Positions 1-4,717 of a DNA stretch of 5,961 bases are shown here, piece by piece. Position 1 is the first letter of the stretch. Every line of letters starts with the position of its first letter. This DNA comes from Candidatus Njordarchaeum guaymasense (GTDB lineage Archaea; Asgardarchaeota; Njordarchaeia; Njordarchaeales; Njordarchaeaceae). The notes beneath the pieces were generated by a model. The model saw nothing but the letters and a program-made list of their open reading frames with translations, searched no databases and was not told where the DNA came from. The translations under genes were made by a program, and so were the position numbers. The DNA is taken from assembly GCA_030587605.1 (NCBI GenBank), contig JAUQYT010000199.1:1-5961 (forward strand), in the 5' to 3' direction.

Positions 1-98
1 TATCAAGAGCTTATGAAGCGTCGCAAGAGAGCTTGTCTTGAAACCGGAAGGTGACAACTGATAAAATTAGATCCATCATTCTGAAAGGGAAGTGGCCT

Positions 99-135
99 AA
101 AAAAAGGATTTTTGTGAAGAGTACATGCTCTTCAC
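99..135 (-). terminator. Hairpin plus T-tract terminator of the leftward membrane protein gene
   Basis: A perfect 8-bp inverted repeat, GTGAAGAG (114-121) and CTCTTCAC (128-135), encloses a 6-base loop. Reading the minus strand, it starts 18 bases after the TAG stop at 153-155 and is followed by a run of seven T (complement of 99-105), with a shorter A/T stretch between. Archaeal termination depends mainly on U-tracts, so the T7 is the stronger part of the signal. On the plus strand no T-run follows the hairpin, so I assign it to the minus strand. Confidence 0.6.
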
Positions 136-152
136 GCATTGATACATGTCGT

Positions 153-581
153 CTACTTCTTAGCGAACATTTTCCAGAAGATTCCGAACAATATTCCGAA
201 TGCAAAGATTGTAACGATGAACTCAACGATTGTATAGAGGCCTATTGTAAAGACCGCGCCAATGAGAACGAAGTCCGAGATAAACAATATTACCCAGTAG
301 ATGATTCCTGCGATTATGCCTCCGACCATCGACGATTTTGGTAAGCTGCCTCCAAGTAATCCAACGATCAAACCAACGATCAATCCAAGTATAACGCACC
401 AGATAAGTTCCCCCACGAACAGGGGGAGTGCAAGCCCGCTCCAGAAGGCTGCGATCTCGGGATTAGATATGGGCAGTCCAAGTAGCGCCGGGAGACCAAA
501 GTAGACAATCAGGCTCCATATGACACCGTAGATTATTCCTGTGAGAAGTCCCGCTTTTATTCCACGTCCATACTCTGCCAT
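153..581 (-). CDS. Glycine-rich four-helix membrane protein of unknown function
   Basis: This encodes 142 residues, almost all hydrophobic. Likely membrane segments are at about residues 9-29, 50-77, 85-105 and 107-136, with a short charged N-terminus (MAEYGRGIK) and a KMFAKK basic end. Many small residues (repeated GxxxG-like spacing such as GLIVGLIVGLLGG) suggest tight helix packing. No catalytic or metal-binding motif is visible and I do not recognise the family. The ATG start at 581 is preceded by AAAGGGG about 12 to 18 bases upstream, a weak SD, and by a good TATA-like box, so the start is credible. The gene stands alone, facing away from the small membrane gene at 846, and ends before a hairpin/T-tract terminator. 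The hydrophilic reading on the opposite strand is best explained as the antisense shadow of hydrophobic codons. Confidence 0.8.
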   Translation of the reverse strand: MAEYGRGIKAGLLTGIIYGVIWSLIVYFGLPALLGLPISNPEIAAFWSGLALPLFVGELIWCVILGLIVGLIVGLLGGSLPKSSMVGGIIAGIIYWVILFISDFVLIGAVFTIGLYTIVEFIVTIFAFGILFGIFWKMFAKK

Positions 582-632
582 TTTTTCTTCTTACCCCTTT
601 GCCGCGCGTAGATAACAAAATACAGGAACCGA

Positions 633-641
633 TATTTAAAA
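633..641 (-). promoter_or_regulatory. TATA-like box for the membrane protein gene
   Basis: On the minus strand the bases read TTTTAAATA, centred about 56 bases before the ATG at 581. An archaeal TATA box places transcription start roughly 25 bases downstream, near 610, giving a leader of about 30 bases that includes the weak SD. The core TTTAAA is a palindrome, so rightward use cannot be excluded. Confidence 0.5.
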
Positions 642-740
642 CAGATGTTCGATGACCTTGCTGCTTTGGAGACTTGGGGGTGCTGGTAGAACTGGCTCAC
701 AGATGTAAGGGAATTAGAGGTAAGTCAATAGATTCTCTTC

Positions 741-761
741 TTTTTTTCCTCTTTTCTTTCC
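741..761 (+). other. T-rich tract in the divergent intergenic region
   Basis: The 264-base gap between the genes at 153-581 and 846-1028 contains no convincing reading frame. It carries a pyrimidine-rich stretch with seven consecutive T at 741-747, followed by CCTCTTTTCTTTC. This resembles an archaeal U-tract terminator, but there is no rightward gene upstream for it to serve. It could end a small RNA started from the palindromic TATA-like box near 636, or isolate the downstream promoter. I see no tRNA fold or clear C/D box pair. Confidence 0.25.
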
Positions 762-792
762 ATTCTCCCTCAGTGGAATGAGCAATACAATG

Positions 793-835
793 CTTATATA
801 TCATGAGTTATTTCCATAAAGGTGAGATAAGGAGG
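793..835 (+). promoter_or_regulatory. TATA-like box and SD of the 60-residue membrane protein gene
   Basis: CTTATATA at 793-800 is a good archaeal TATA-like element. Transcription would start near 821-825, just before the strong SD GGAGG at 831-835. The SD lies 10 bases before the TTG codon at 846, which decides that unusual start. Confidence 0.55.
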
Positions 836-845
836 CGGCGCAACC

Positions 846-1028
846 TTGTTCATAGGATGGCTTCTCGTCATTGTGGGGTTGATTTATCTGGCGCTTGGTA
901 TCGGCGGAATGGGTAAGTTCGAACACACTCTTCTGAAACTGAAAGTCAGTGGACCTACTGGACTAATCCTAGTAGTCATTGGCGTATCTGCAATGCTATA
1001 TGTCGGCAATTGGAGCTTCTGGCCATAG
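846..1028 (+). CDS. Small two-helix membrane protein (60 aa), unknown function
   Basis: This encodes a 60-residue protein starting with TTG at 846. The start is supported by GGAGG 10 bases upstream and a TATA-like box a further 31 bases up. It begins directly with a hydrophobic helix (about residues 2-20, FIGWLLVIVGLIYLALGIGG). A short basic/polar loop follows (residues 23-36, containing KFEHTLLKLKVSG), then a second helix (about 38-55, TGLILVVIGVSAMLY) and an aromatic end, WSFWP. This is a helical hairpin, probably with both ends on the same side of the membrane. I recognise no family. Dedicated expression signals, rather than homology, are the reason for calling it real. The TAG stop at 1026-1028 is followed by 310 bases without a convincing gene. 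Confidence 0.65.
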   Translation: MFIGWLLVIVGLIYLALGIGGMGKFEHTLLKLKVSGPTGLILVVIGVSAMLYVGNWSFWP

Positions 1029-1090
1029 GGCCGAGTCACCGTGTGTTCACGTGCAACTCACCAGGTAATTGTATAAGAGCAGAAAAAGCA

Positions 1091-1159
1091 ATAGGCACCT
1101 CTCCGCATCCTTGCTGCGATTTGCTTGGCGCTTGCGCCGTAGCTACGTTGTGTGCCTAT
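1091..1159. repeat. 69-base foldable element closed by an 8-bp inverted repeat
   Basis: ATAGGCAC (1091-1098) is the exact reverse complement of GTGCCTAT (1152-1159). Inside lie two smaller hairpins, CGCA/TGCG (1104-1107 with 1115-1118) and GGCGC/GCGCC (1127-1131 with 1134-1138, probably opening to a 4-bp stem with 4-base loop), plus the palindrome GTAGCTAC. The whole could fold into a closed multibranch shape on either strand. It could be a structured RNA, a small repeat element or a remnant of a mobile element; nothing shows which. Confidence 0.4.
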
Positions 1160-1316
1160 CATGTAGCTTCCCGGTTCTCTTGGCGCGCGCAATGGTAAAG
1201 TTGAAGTAACCAGATGGACAGAATCACGCAGTGGCAACGTAGCGCAATGCATCGTGTCTACAAGCTCCAAGATCTGAAGCAGAAGAATTAATAGCCAAAA
1301 TAAGTAAAGGCCAAAC

Positions 1317-1336
1317 ATATTGTTGAAGAACAATAT
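1317..1336 (+). repeat. Perfect 8-bp hairpin before the UDG-like gene
   Basis: ATATTGTT (1317-1324) and AACAATAT (1329-1336) are exact reverse complements around a 4-base GAAG spacer. The repeat ends two bases before an ATG at 1339 and 17 bases before the better-supported ATG at 1354. If the TATA candidate at 1287-1293 is used, transcription would start close to the left arm, placing the hairpin at the 5' end of the mRNA. As DNA it could instead be an operator at the transcription start. No T-run follows it on the plus strand, so a rightward terminator is unlikely. Confidence 0.5.
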
Positions 1337-1353
1337 CAATGGTGGGAAAAAAG

Positions 1354-1962
1354 ATGCGCCCTAGCAAGTCTGTAGAATGCGTCGACTTCCCATGTTTGGA
1401 TGTAAACAAGGATCGCTATGCAGTTCCAGGTATCGAGATTGAACCTGAGAAGATTAGGGCAATAATGATTTCAGAAGCTCCACCTGAAAATACAGGTGAT
1501 TACTTTTATGCAGAAAATAATCCTTCTTACTTACAAACGACTTTACAGGCCTTCAGTGATGCTGGTTTCAATGTTTCTTCTATGAAAGATGTGCTTAGTC
1601 TCGGAGTGTATGTTACGACGGCTATAAAGTGTGCAAAAACTGCGTATTCTATATCTCCAGAAACAATAGAGAATTGCTGTCTTCGGATATTGGAGAAGGA
1701 AATAGATCTTTTCCCAAAAATCAGGACTGTTCTGCTTATGGGAGACACTGCTATAAAGGCAATGAACATCATCGCCAAAAAGAATACTGGAAAAAGAATA
1801 ATCCCCGGTGGCTCTACGTATAAGATCAGGAGCAACAAATATTCCTACAGGCAACTCAGGGTTTTCCCATCATACTTACAGACAGGGAAAAGCTACCTTA
1901 TTGAGAAATCGAAGAGAAAGATGATTGCAGATGACATAAAAGTGGCCCTGGCACTTCCCTAG
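1354..1962 (+). CDS. Uracil-DNA glycosylase superfamily protein, variant active site
   Basis: This encodes 202 residues from the ATG at 1354, which has GGTGGG seven bases upstream. An in-frame ATG at 1339 (207 residues) lacks an SD and abuts a hairpin. The layout follows family 4 UDG-fold proteins: an N-terminal cysteine pair (C9, C14), IMISEAPP (about 37-44) at the usual GEAPG site, VYVTTAIKC (85-93) at the usual NxVKC site, LLMGDTAIKA (127-136) at the LGxxA site, and FPSYLQTGKSYL (171-182) at the usual HPSxxL site. C93 and C109 are 15 residues apart, the spacing of the last two [4Fe-4S] ligands in family 4, so a cluster is likely. The common motif Asn and His appear replaced by T89 and F171, so uracil excision is uncertain. 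This may be a divergent DNA-repair or nucleic-acid-binding protein. It lies 29 bases before the next gene and is probably cotranscribed. Sampled rows are near 40% G+C. Confidence 0.75.
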   Translation: MRPSKSVECVDFPCLDVNKDRYAVPGIEIEPEKIRAIMISEAPPENTGDYFYAENNPSYLQTTLQAFSDAGFNVSSMKDVLSLGVYVTTAIKCAKTAYSISPETIENCCLRILEKEIDLFPKIRTVLLMGDTAIKAMNIIAKKNTGKRIIPGGSTYKIRSNKYSYRQLRVFPSYLQTGKSYLIEKSKRKMIADDIKVALALP

Positions 1963-1991
1963 TGGAATGATGAGTCTGGTGAGAAGACAAC

Positions 1992-2819
1992 ATGGCTACT
2001 GAAATCAAGAATGTAAGCATCATAGGGGCGGGATTCATGGGCCGGAACATCACTGCCCAAATCGTCCCATACGGTTATAATCTCCGTGTATACGACGTGA
2101 ATCCTTCAGCATTAGATGAGGGAAGAAAATTCATTACTCATGTAATGAAGTTGAGTCAAGATAAAGAACGTCTAGGAGCTGTGGCCTACCACAACAAACT
2201 TTCGGACGCCTTGGAGAACACGGGCCTCGTTATCGAGGCGGTGCCAGAGAAACTAGAACTGAAAAAACAGGTTTTCGCCGAAATCGACAAGGTTGCGCCC
2301 GCCCACGCCATTATAGCCACAAACAGCTCTTCGATACCTGTCTCAAGAATCGAAGATGCTGTACGGCGAAAGGACAAGGTGTTGAATTTGCATTTCTATC
2401 CAAGGGTTAAAATGGTTGACATCATGAGGGGGAGCAAAACAAGCGATGAGACATTCGAGAAAGGGAAGAAGTGGATCGAAAGCATCGGGTGTCTTCCCCT
2501 CGTCGCCAAGAAAGAGCGCGTCGGCCTCGTCTTCAACAGGGTGTATATGGCGATAGTTAGGGAATACTTGGACACGTGGGATGGAGACTACGCCAATATC
2601 GAGGACCTCGACAAAGCATGGACGATATTCAGTGGAATGCCTCTTGGACCGTTCGCATTAATGGATTGGACTGGCTTGGACGTGGTTTTAGAAGTTAGCA
2701 CGTCGGTCTATCAGCTGACAGGTGATCCTAGGAACAAGCCGCCTCAGAAACTCATTGACAAGGTCAAGAGAGGCGAGCTTGGCAGGAAAACTGGGAAAGG
2801 CTTCTACACCTACAAGTAG
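1992..2819 (+). CDS. 3-hydroxyacyl-CoA dehydrogenase-like NAD-dependent oxidoreductase
   Basis: This encodes 275 residues, the usual length of a stand-alone short hydroxyacyl-CoA dehydrogenase of the HBD/HADH type. The N-terminal Rossmann fold has IIGAGFMG (GxGxxG at 12-17) and D35 after the second strand, which favours NAD over NADP. Matched to the human enzyme from memory, S113 (in TNSSS), H134 (LNLHFYP) and N182 (GLVFNRVY) keep the catalytic Ser, His and Asn. The position of the catalytic Glu is D143 (MVDIMRG), and the usual HFFNP is shortened to HFYP. The C-terminal helical domain keeps MPLGPFALMDWTGLDV (about 216-231) and ends in the typical GRKTGKGFYTYK. The expected reaction is oxidation of a (3S)-hydroxyacyl-CoA to the 3-oxoacyl-CoA in the cytoplasm, in beta-oxidation or reverse butyrate-type routes; the substrate is unknown. 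SD GGTGAG lies 8 bases before the ATG. No thiolase or enoyl-CoA hydratase is in the window. Confidence 0.85.
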   Translation: MATEIKNVSIIGAGFMGRNITAQIVPYGYNLRVYDVNPSALDEGRKFITHVMKLSQDKERLGAVAYHNKLSDALENTGLVIEAVPEKLELKKQVFAEIDKVAPAHAIIATNSSSIPVSRIEDAVRRKDKVLNLHFYPRVKMVDIMRGSKTSDETFEKGKKWIESIGCLPLVAKKERVGLVFNRVYMAIVREYLDTWDGDYANIEDLDKAWTIFSGMPLGPFALMDWTGLDVVLEVSTSVYQLTGDPRNKPPQKLIDKVKRGELGRKTGKGFYTYK

Positions 2820-2901
2820 AAGAGATGGCGCCGTTCTTACTGCCTCGATGAATATTACGCGCGATGATGAGACAGGTTTTCCGGATTTGAGAGCTAAGCA
2901 A

Positions 2902-2924
2902 AGAGGAAACTAATGGACTCCTCT
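2902..2924. terminator. Possible hairpin between convergent genes
   Basis: AGAGGA (2902-2907) and TCCTCT (2919-2924) form a 6-bp inverted repeat with an 11-base spacer. It straddles the stop codon of the leftward esterase gene, 82 bases after the dehydrogenase stop. T-rich sequence follows on the plus strand (CTTCATTCTTTGGCTTTT), so it may end rightward transcription. The signal is weak, and the right arm lies in coding sequence. Confidence 0.25.
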
Positions 2925-3896
2925 CTTCATTCTTTGGCTTTTGCTCTGGAATATTTCGCCGAGGTTAGTGGCAATTTCGTTTATTGCGTCCTTCGCCTTC
3001 CCGATTACCCCGTCCATTGATATAAAGCCGTGAATCATACCAGCGTATCGTGAGACTTTCACAGAAACTCCAGATTTCTTCAGTCGTTCGCCGTAGGCTT
3101 CCCCCTCATCCCTAAGTGGGTCAAATCCAGCCGTTATTATGAGCGCGGGTGGCAACTCGCTTAAGTCCGGAGCCAACAAAGGGGACGCGTATGGAACGCG
3201 GCGGTTTTGACCTTTCTCAAAGTACTGATCTCCGAACCATATCATGTCAGCCCCTGTGAGGAAGTAGCCTTCTGCAAACTCATTTAAGGAACCAGTGCTA
3301 TGCATATCTAATTCTGTAGCTGGATACATGAGTACTTGGTAGATCGGGAAGTCTTCACCTTCATCGCGTGCTCTTAGGGAAACGACCGCAGATAGGTTTC
3401 CCCCAGCGCTGTCTCCACCTACTGCGATGCGGCTGGGATCGCCATTGATGCGAGCTGGATTCCTTGCTACCCATTTAATCGCTGCATACGAGTCGTCTAC
3501 AGCTGCAGGAAACTTGTGCTCTGGAGCCAAACGGTACTCAACAGACACCACGACACAGGACGTCCTATTGGCTATCGCCCTGCACAAGTTGTCTCCCATG
3601 GGTATATTGCCTATTACGAAGCCTCCGCCGTGAATGTACACGAAGATCGGGAAGGGTCCCTTACCTTCGGGAGTGTATATCCTAATAGGTATTTGGCCTG
3701 CTGGACCAGGGATTTTCAGGTCTTCGACTTTTGATACTTTTTCCGGCTTCCCCATGACCATCTTGATGGCTCCGTCAAACAGTTCTCTCGCTGCTTTTGG
3801 TGCTAGAGTGTGTAGTTCCGGTATCTTCATCTCGACCATTTGTTTCAGCAGGGCCGCCACTTGCGGGTCGAGCCCTATTTTACTCTTCGAAACCAC
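2910..3896 (-). CDS. Alpha/beta hydrolase, HSL-family carboxylesterase
   Basis: This encodes 328 residues. It is a hormone-sensitive-lipase-type esterase (bacterial family IV), close in layout to the 311-residue Archaeoglobus fulgidus carboxylesterase. An N-terminal helical cap (about 1-50) precedes the alpha/beta core. HGGGFVIG (89-96) forms the oxyanion hole, and GGDSAGGN (160-167) carries the nucleophile S163. D259 in GFDPLRDEG and H289 in GMIHGF complete the triad, at nearly the spacing of the Archaeoglobus enzyme. YRLAPEHKFPAAVDD (121-135) is also typical. No signal peptide is seen, so it is probably cytoplasmic, hydrolysing short to medium acyl esters. The start is GTG at 3896, chosen because GGGAGGG lies 9 bases upstream on the minus strand. 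It is transcribed away from the ferredoxin-AOR operon across a shared 293-base control region and converges on the dehydrogenase. The true substrate cannot be read from the sequence. Confidence 0.93.
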   Translation of the reverse strand: MVSKSKIGLDPQVAALLKQMVEMKIPELHTLAPKAARELFDGAIKMVMGKPEKVSKVEDLKIPGPAGQIPIRIYTPEGKGPFPIFVYIHGGGFVIGNIPMGDNLCRAIANRTSCVVVSVEYRLAPEHKFPAAVDDSYAAIKWVARNPARINGDPSRIAVGGDSAGGNLSAVVSLRARDEGEDFPIYQVLMYPATELDMHSTGSLNEFAEGYFLTGADMIWFGDQYFEKGQNRRVPYASPLLAPDLSELPPALIITAGFDPLRDEGEAYGERLKKSGVSVKVSRYAGMIHGFISMDGVIGKAKDAINEIATNLGEIFQSKSQRMKRGVH

Positions 3897-3940
3897 TATT
3901 CGTCGCCCTCCCTATTCTTTCAACGGTTACCATCAGGTTG

Positions 3941-4110
3941 TGTTCTTGTTCTTATTATATCTATTTACCTACCGGTCTTTCGACTTCTTTTTTGTCGTTC
4001 TCCAATTCAGCTACTTGTCGGTTGTCGATCTTCCAAAGTGTCGCCTGAGATTTACAGAGATGCGTGTTCTCCTCTTTGGCTATGTCTAAGAACAGTCATT
4101 CTATGTTCTT
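3941..4110. promoter_or_regulatory. Cluster of TGTTCT/AGAACA hexamers in the divergent promoter region
   Basis: Five copies of one hexamer lie between the esterase and ferredoxin genes. TGTTCT occurs in tandem at 3941-3946 and 3947-3952, again at 4065-4070, and as an inverted pair. The pair is AAGAACA (4088-4094) and TGTTCTT (4104-4110), a perfect 7-bp repeat with a 9-base spacer. The tandem pair sits beside the probable esterase TATA region and start site. The inverted pair sits about 26 bases upstream of the ferredoxin-AOR TATA candidate. This arrangement would suit a dimeric regulator controlling both genes. Binding is inference. Confidence 0.35.
3953..3967 (-). promoter_or_regulatory. TATA-like region for the esterase gene
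   Basis: On the minus strand the bases read TAAATAGATATAATA, centred about 63 bases before the GTG start. Initiation would be near 3930-3935, leaving a leader of about 35 bases that includes the GGGAGGG SD. The exact box cannot be chosen within this AT-rich run. Confidence 0.4.
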
Positions 4111-4135
4111 TCTTTCTGTAGTCGCTGACGGCAAG

Positions 4136-4159
4136 TTTAAGTTGAGGCAGTTCTTATAT
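4136..4159 (+). promoter_or_regulatory. TATA-like boxes of the ferredoxin-AOR operon
   Basis: There are two candidates. TTTAAG at 4136-4141 is preceded by purine-rich GCAAG and would give a start near 4163-4166 and a 25-base leader containing the SD. CTTATAT at 4153-4159 would give a nearly leaderless transcript starting around 4180. The first has a box-to-start spacing of about 51 bases, like the promoter of the gene at 846, and is preferred. Confidence 0.45.
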
Positions 4160-4189
4160 GAAACTCTCAGATTCTTGGGGGACTAATGC

Positions 4190-4717
4190 TTGGCAAAGAA
4201 GAAAGAACCATTCTGGATAGCAAGAGAGCTTTCGAGATGTAGCGGTTGCCGAAAATGCGAAGTAGCATGTTCACTTTTCCATGAGAGACGCATTTGGCCA
4301 GAAGTATCAAGAATAAGGGTATTCATGCTTGTTCCTGGAGTCGATTTTCCGCATTTCTGCGCCCAATGCGAAGATTATCCATGCGTAAAGGCTTGCCCAG
4401 TTAAGGCGTTATCAGTAAGCAGAGAGACAGCCGCAGTTCTGGTGAACAATGAGACTTGCACTGTGTGCGGCAAATGTATTGATGCTTGCCCAGGCAGAAT
4501 CCCGCACATGCACCCAGAAGAAAAGCATGTTCTGATTTGCGATTTGTGTAATGGTGCTCCTCAATGCGTTAAGGTTTGCCGAGAAGGCGAGTGGAATGTC
4601 TTGAAGAAGGTGCCAAGGAGAAATCAATCCTACAAGCTTTATGCACGTACGCCAGAAGAAACAACGCGAGATTTGGCGGGCAAAATGTATGGAGAAAAGG
4701 CGGAGGAGTTTCTATGA
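4190..4717 (+). CDS. Four-cluster ferredoxin, electron-transfer partner of AOR
   Basis: This encodes 175 residues with 16 cysteines in four groups: C17/C20/C23/C27, C57/C60/C65/C69, C90/C93/C96/C100 and C117/C120/C126/C130. This is the HycB/DmsB-type pattern that binds four [4Fe-4S] clusters, with ligands exchanged between groups. No twin-arginine or other signal is present, so it should act in the cytoplasm. The start is TTG at 4190, with GGGGG ending 8 bases upstream; the ATG at 4186 is out of frame. Its last bases overlap the AOR gene in an ATGA junction, which strongly suggests translational coupling and a complex. In the bacterial AorABC enzyme a similar four-cluster subunit, AorA, wires the tungsten subunit to its acceptor. 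The same role is inferred here, passing electrons from AOR to ferredoxin or a hydrogenase-like acceptor. The tail after residue 131 is charged and of unknown role. Confidence 0.88.
   Translation: MAKKKEPFWIARELSRCSGCRKCEVACSLFHERRIWPEVSRIRVFMLVPGVDFPHFCAQCEDYPCVKACPVKALSVSRETAAVLVNNETCTVCGKCIDACPGRIPHMHPEEKHVLICDLCNGAPQCVKVCREGEWNVLKKVPRRNQSYKLYARTPEETTRDLAGKMYGEKAEEFL

Larger units (their letters stand above)
1029..1338. other. Non-coding gap rich in inverted repeats
   Basis: There is no reading frame here with start signals or protein-like composition. The frames that stay open (one rightward to about 1198, one leftward from about 1339 to 1058) have no SD and odd composition. The stretch from about 1090 to 1200 is richer in G+C than its surroundings and holds several inverted repeats. 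The last 60 bases are AT-rich and probably contain the promoter of the downstream gene; an ATTAATA sequence at 1287-1293 is the best TATA candidate. No tRNA fold was found. Confidence 0.5.

Noticed and set aside
1..54. Open frame from the left edge ending in TGA, possibly the tail of an upstream rightward gene (it would read YQELMKRRKRACLETGR)
   Set aside because: Seventeen open codons are expected by chance nearly half the time, other frames also stay open for part of it, and nothing about the peptide is diagnostic.
51..344. A rightward 97-codon frame with a charged, cysteine-containing product
   Set aside because: Most of it is antisense to the membrane protein gene, and hydrophilic shadows are expected opposite hydrophobic codons. 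The GTG start lacks a proper SD.
641..706. Direct repeat ACAGATGT at 641-648 and 699-706
   Set aside because: Only eight bases and a single pair, with no related context.
1029..1338. Possible tRNA in the GC-rich part of the gap
   Set aside because: No T-loop sequence, no standard D or anticodon arm, and the 8-bp closing stem does not fit a tRNA layout.
1010..1339. Open frames on both strands in the gap before the UDG-like gene
   Set aside because: No SD, unusual composition, and overlap with inverted repeats; the leftward one also overlaps the likely promoter of the next gene.
772..2641. AGTGGAATG occurring at 772, 1961 and about 2632
   Set aside because: One copy is inside the dehydrogenase gene and the spacing is irregular, so chance is enough.
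3634..4121. Rightward frames opposite the start of the esterase gene and across the control region
   Set aside because: They are antisense to a clear HSL esterase and lack start signals; the pyrimidine-rich control region simply has few stops.
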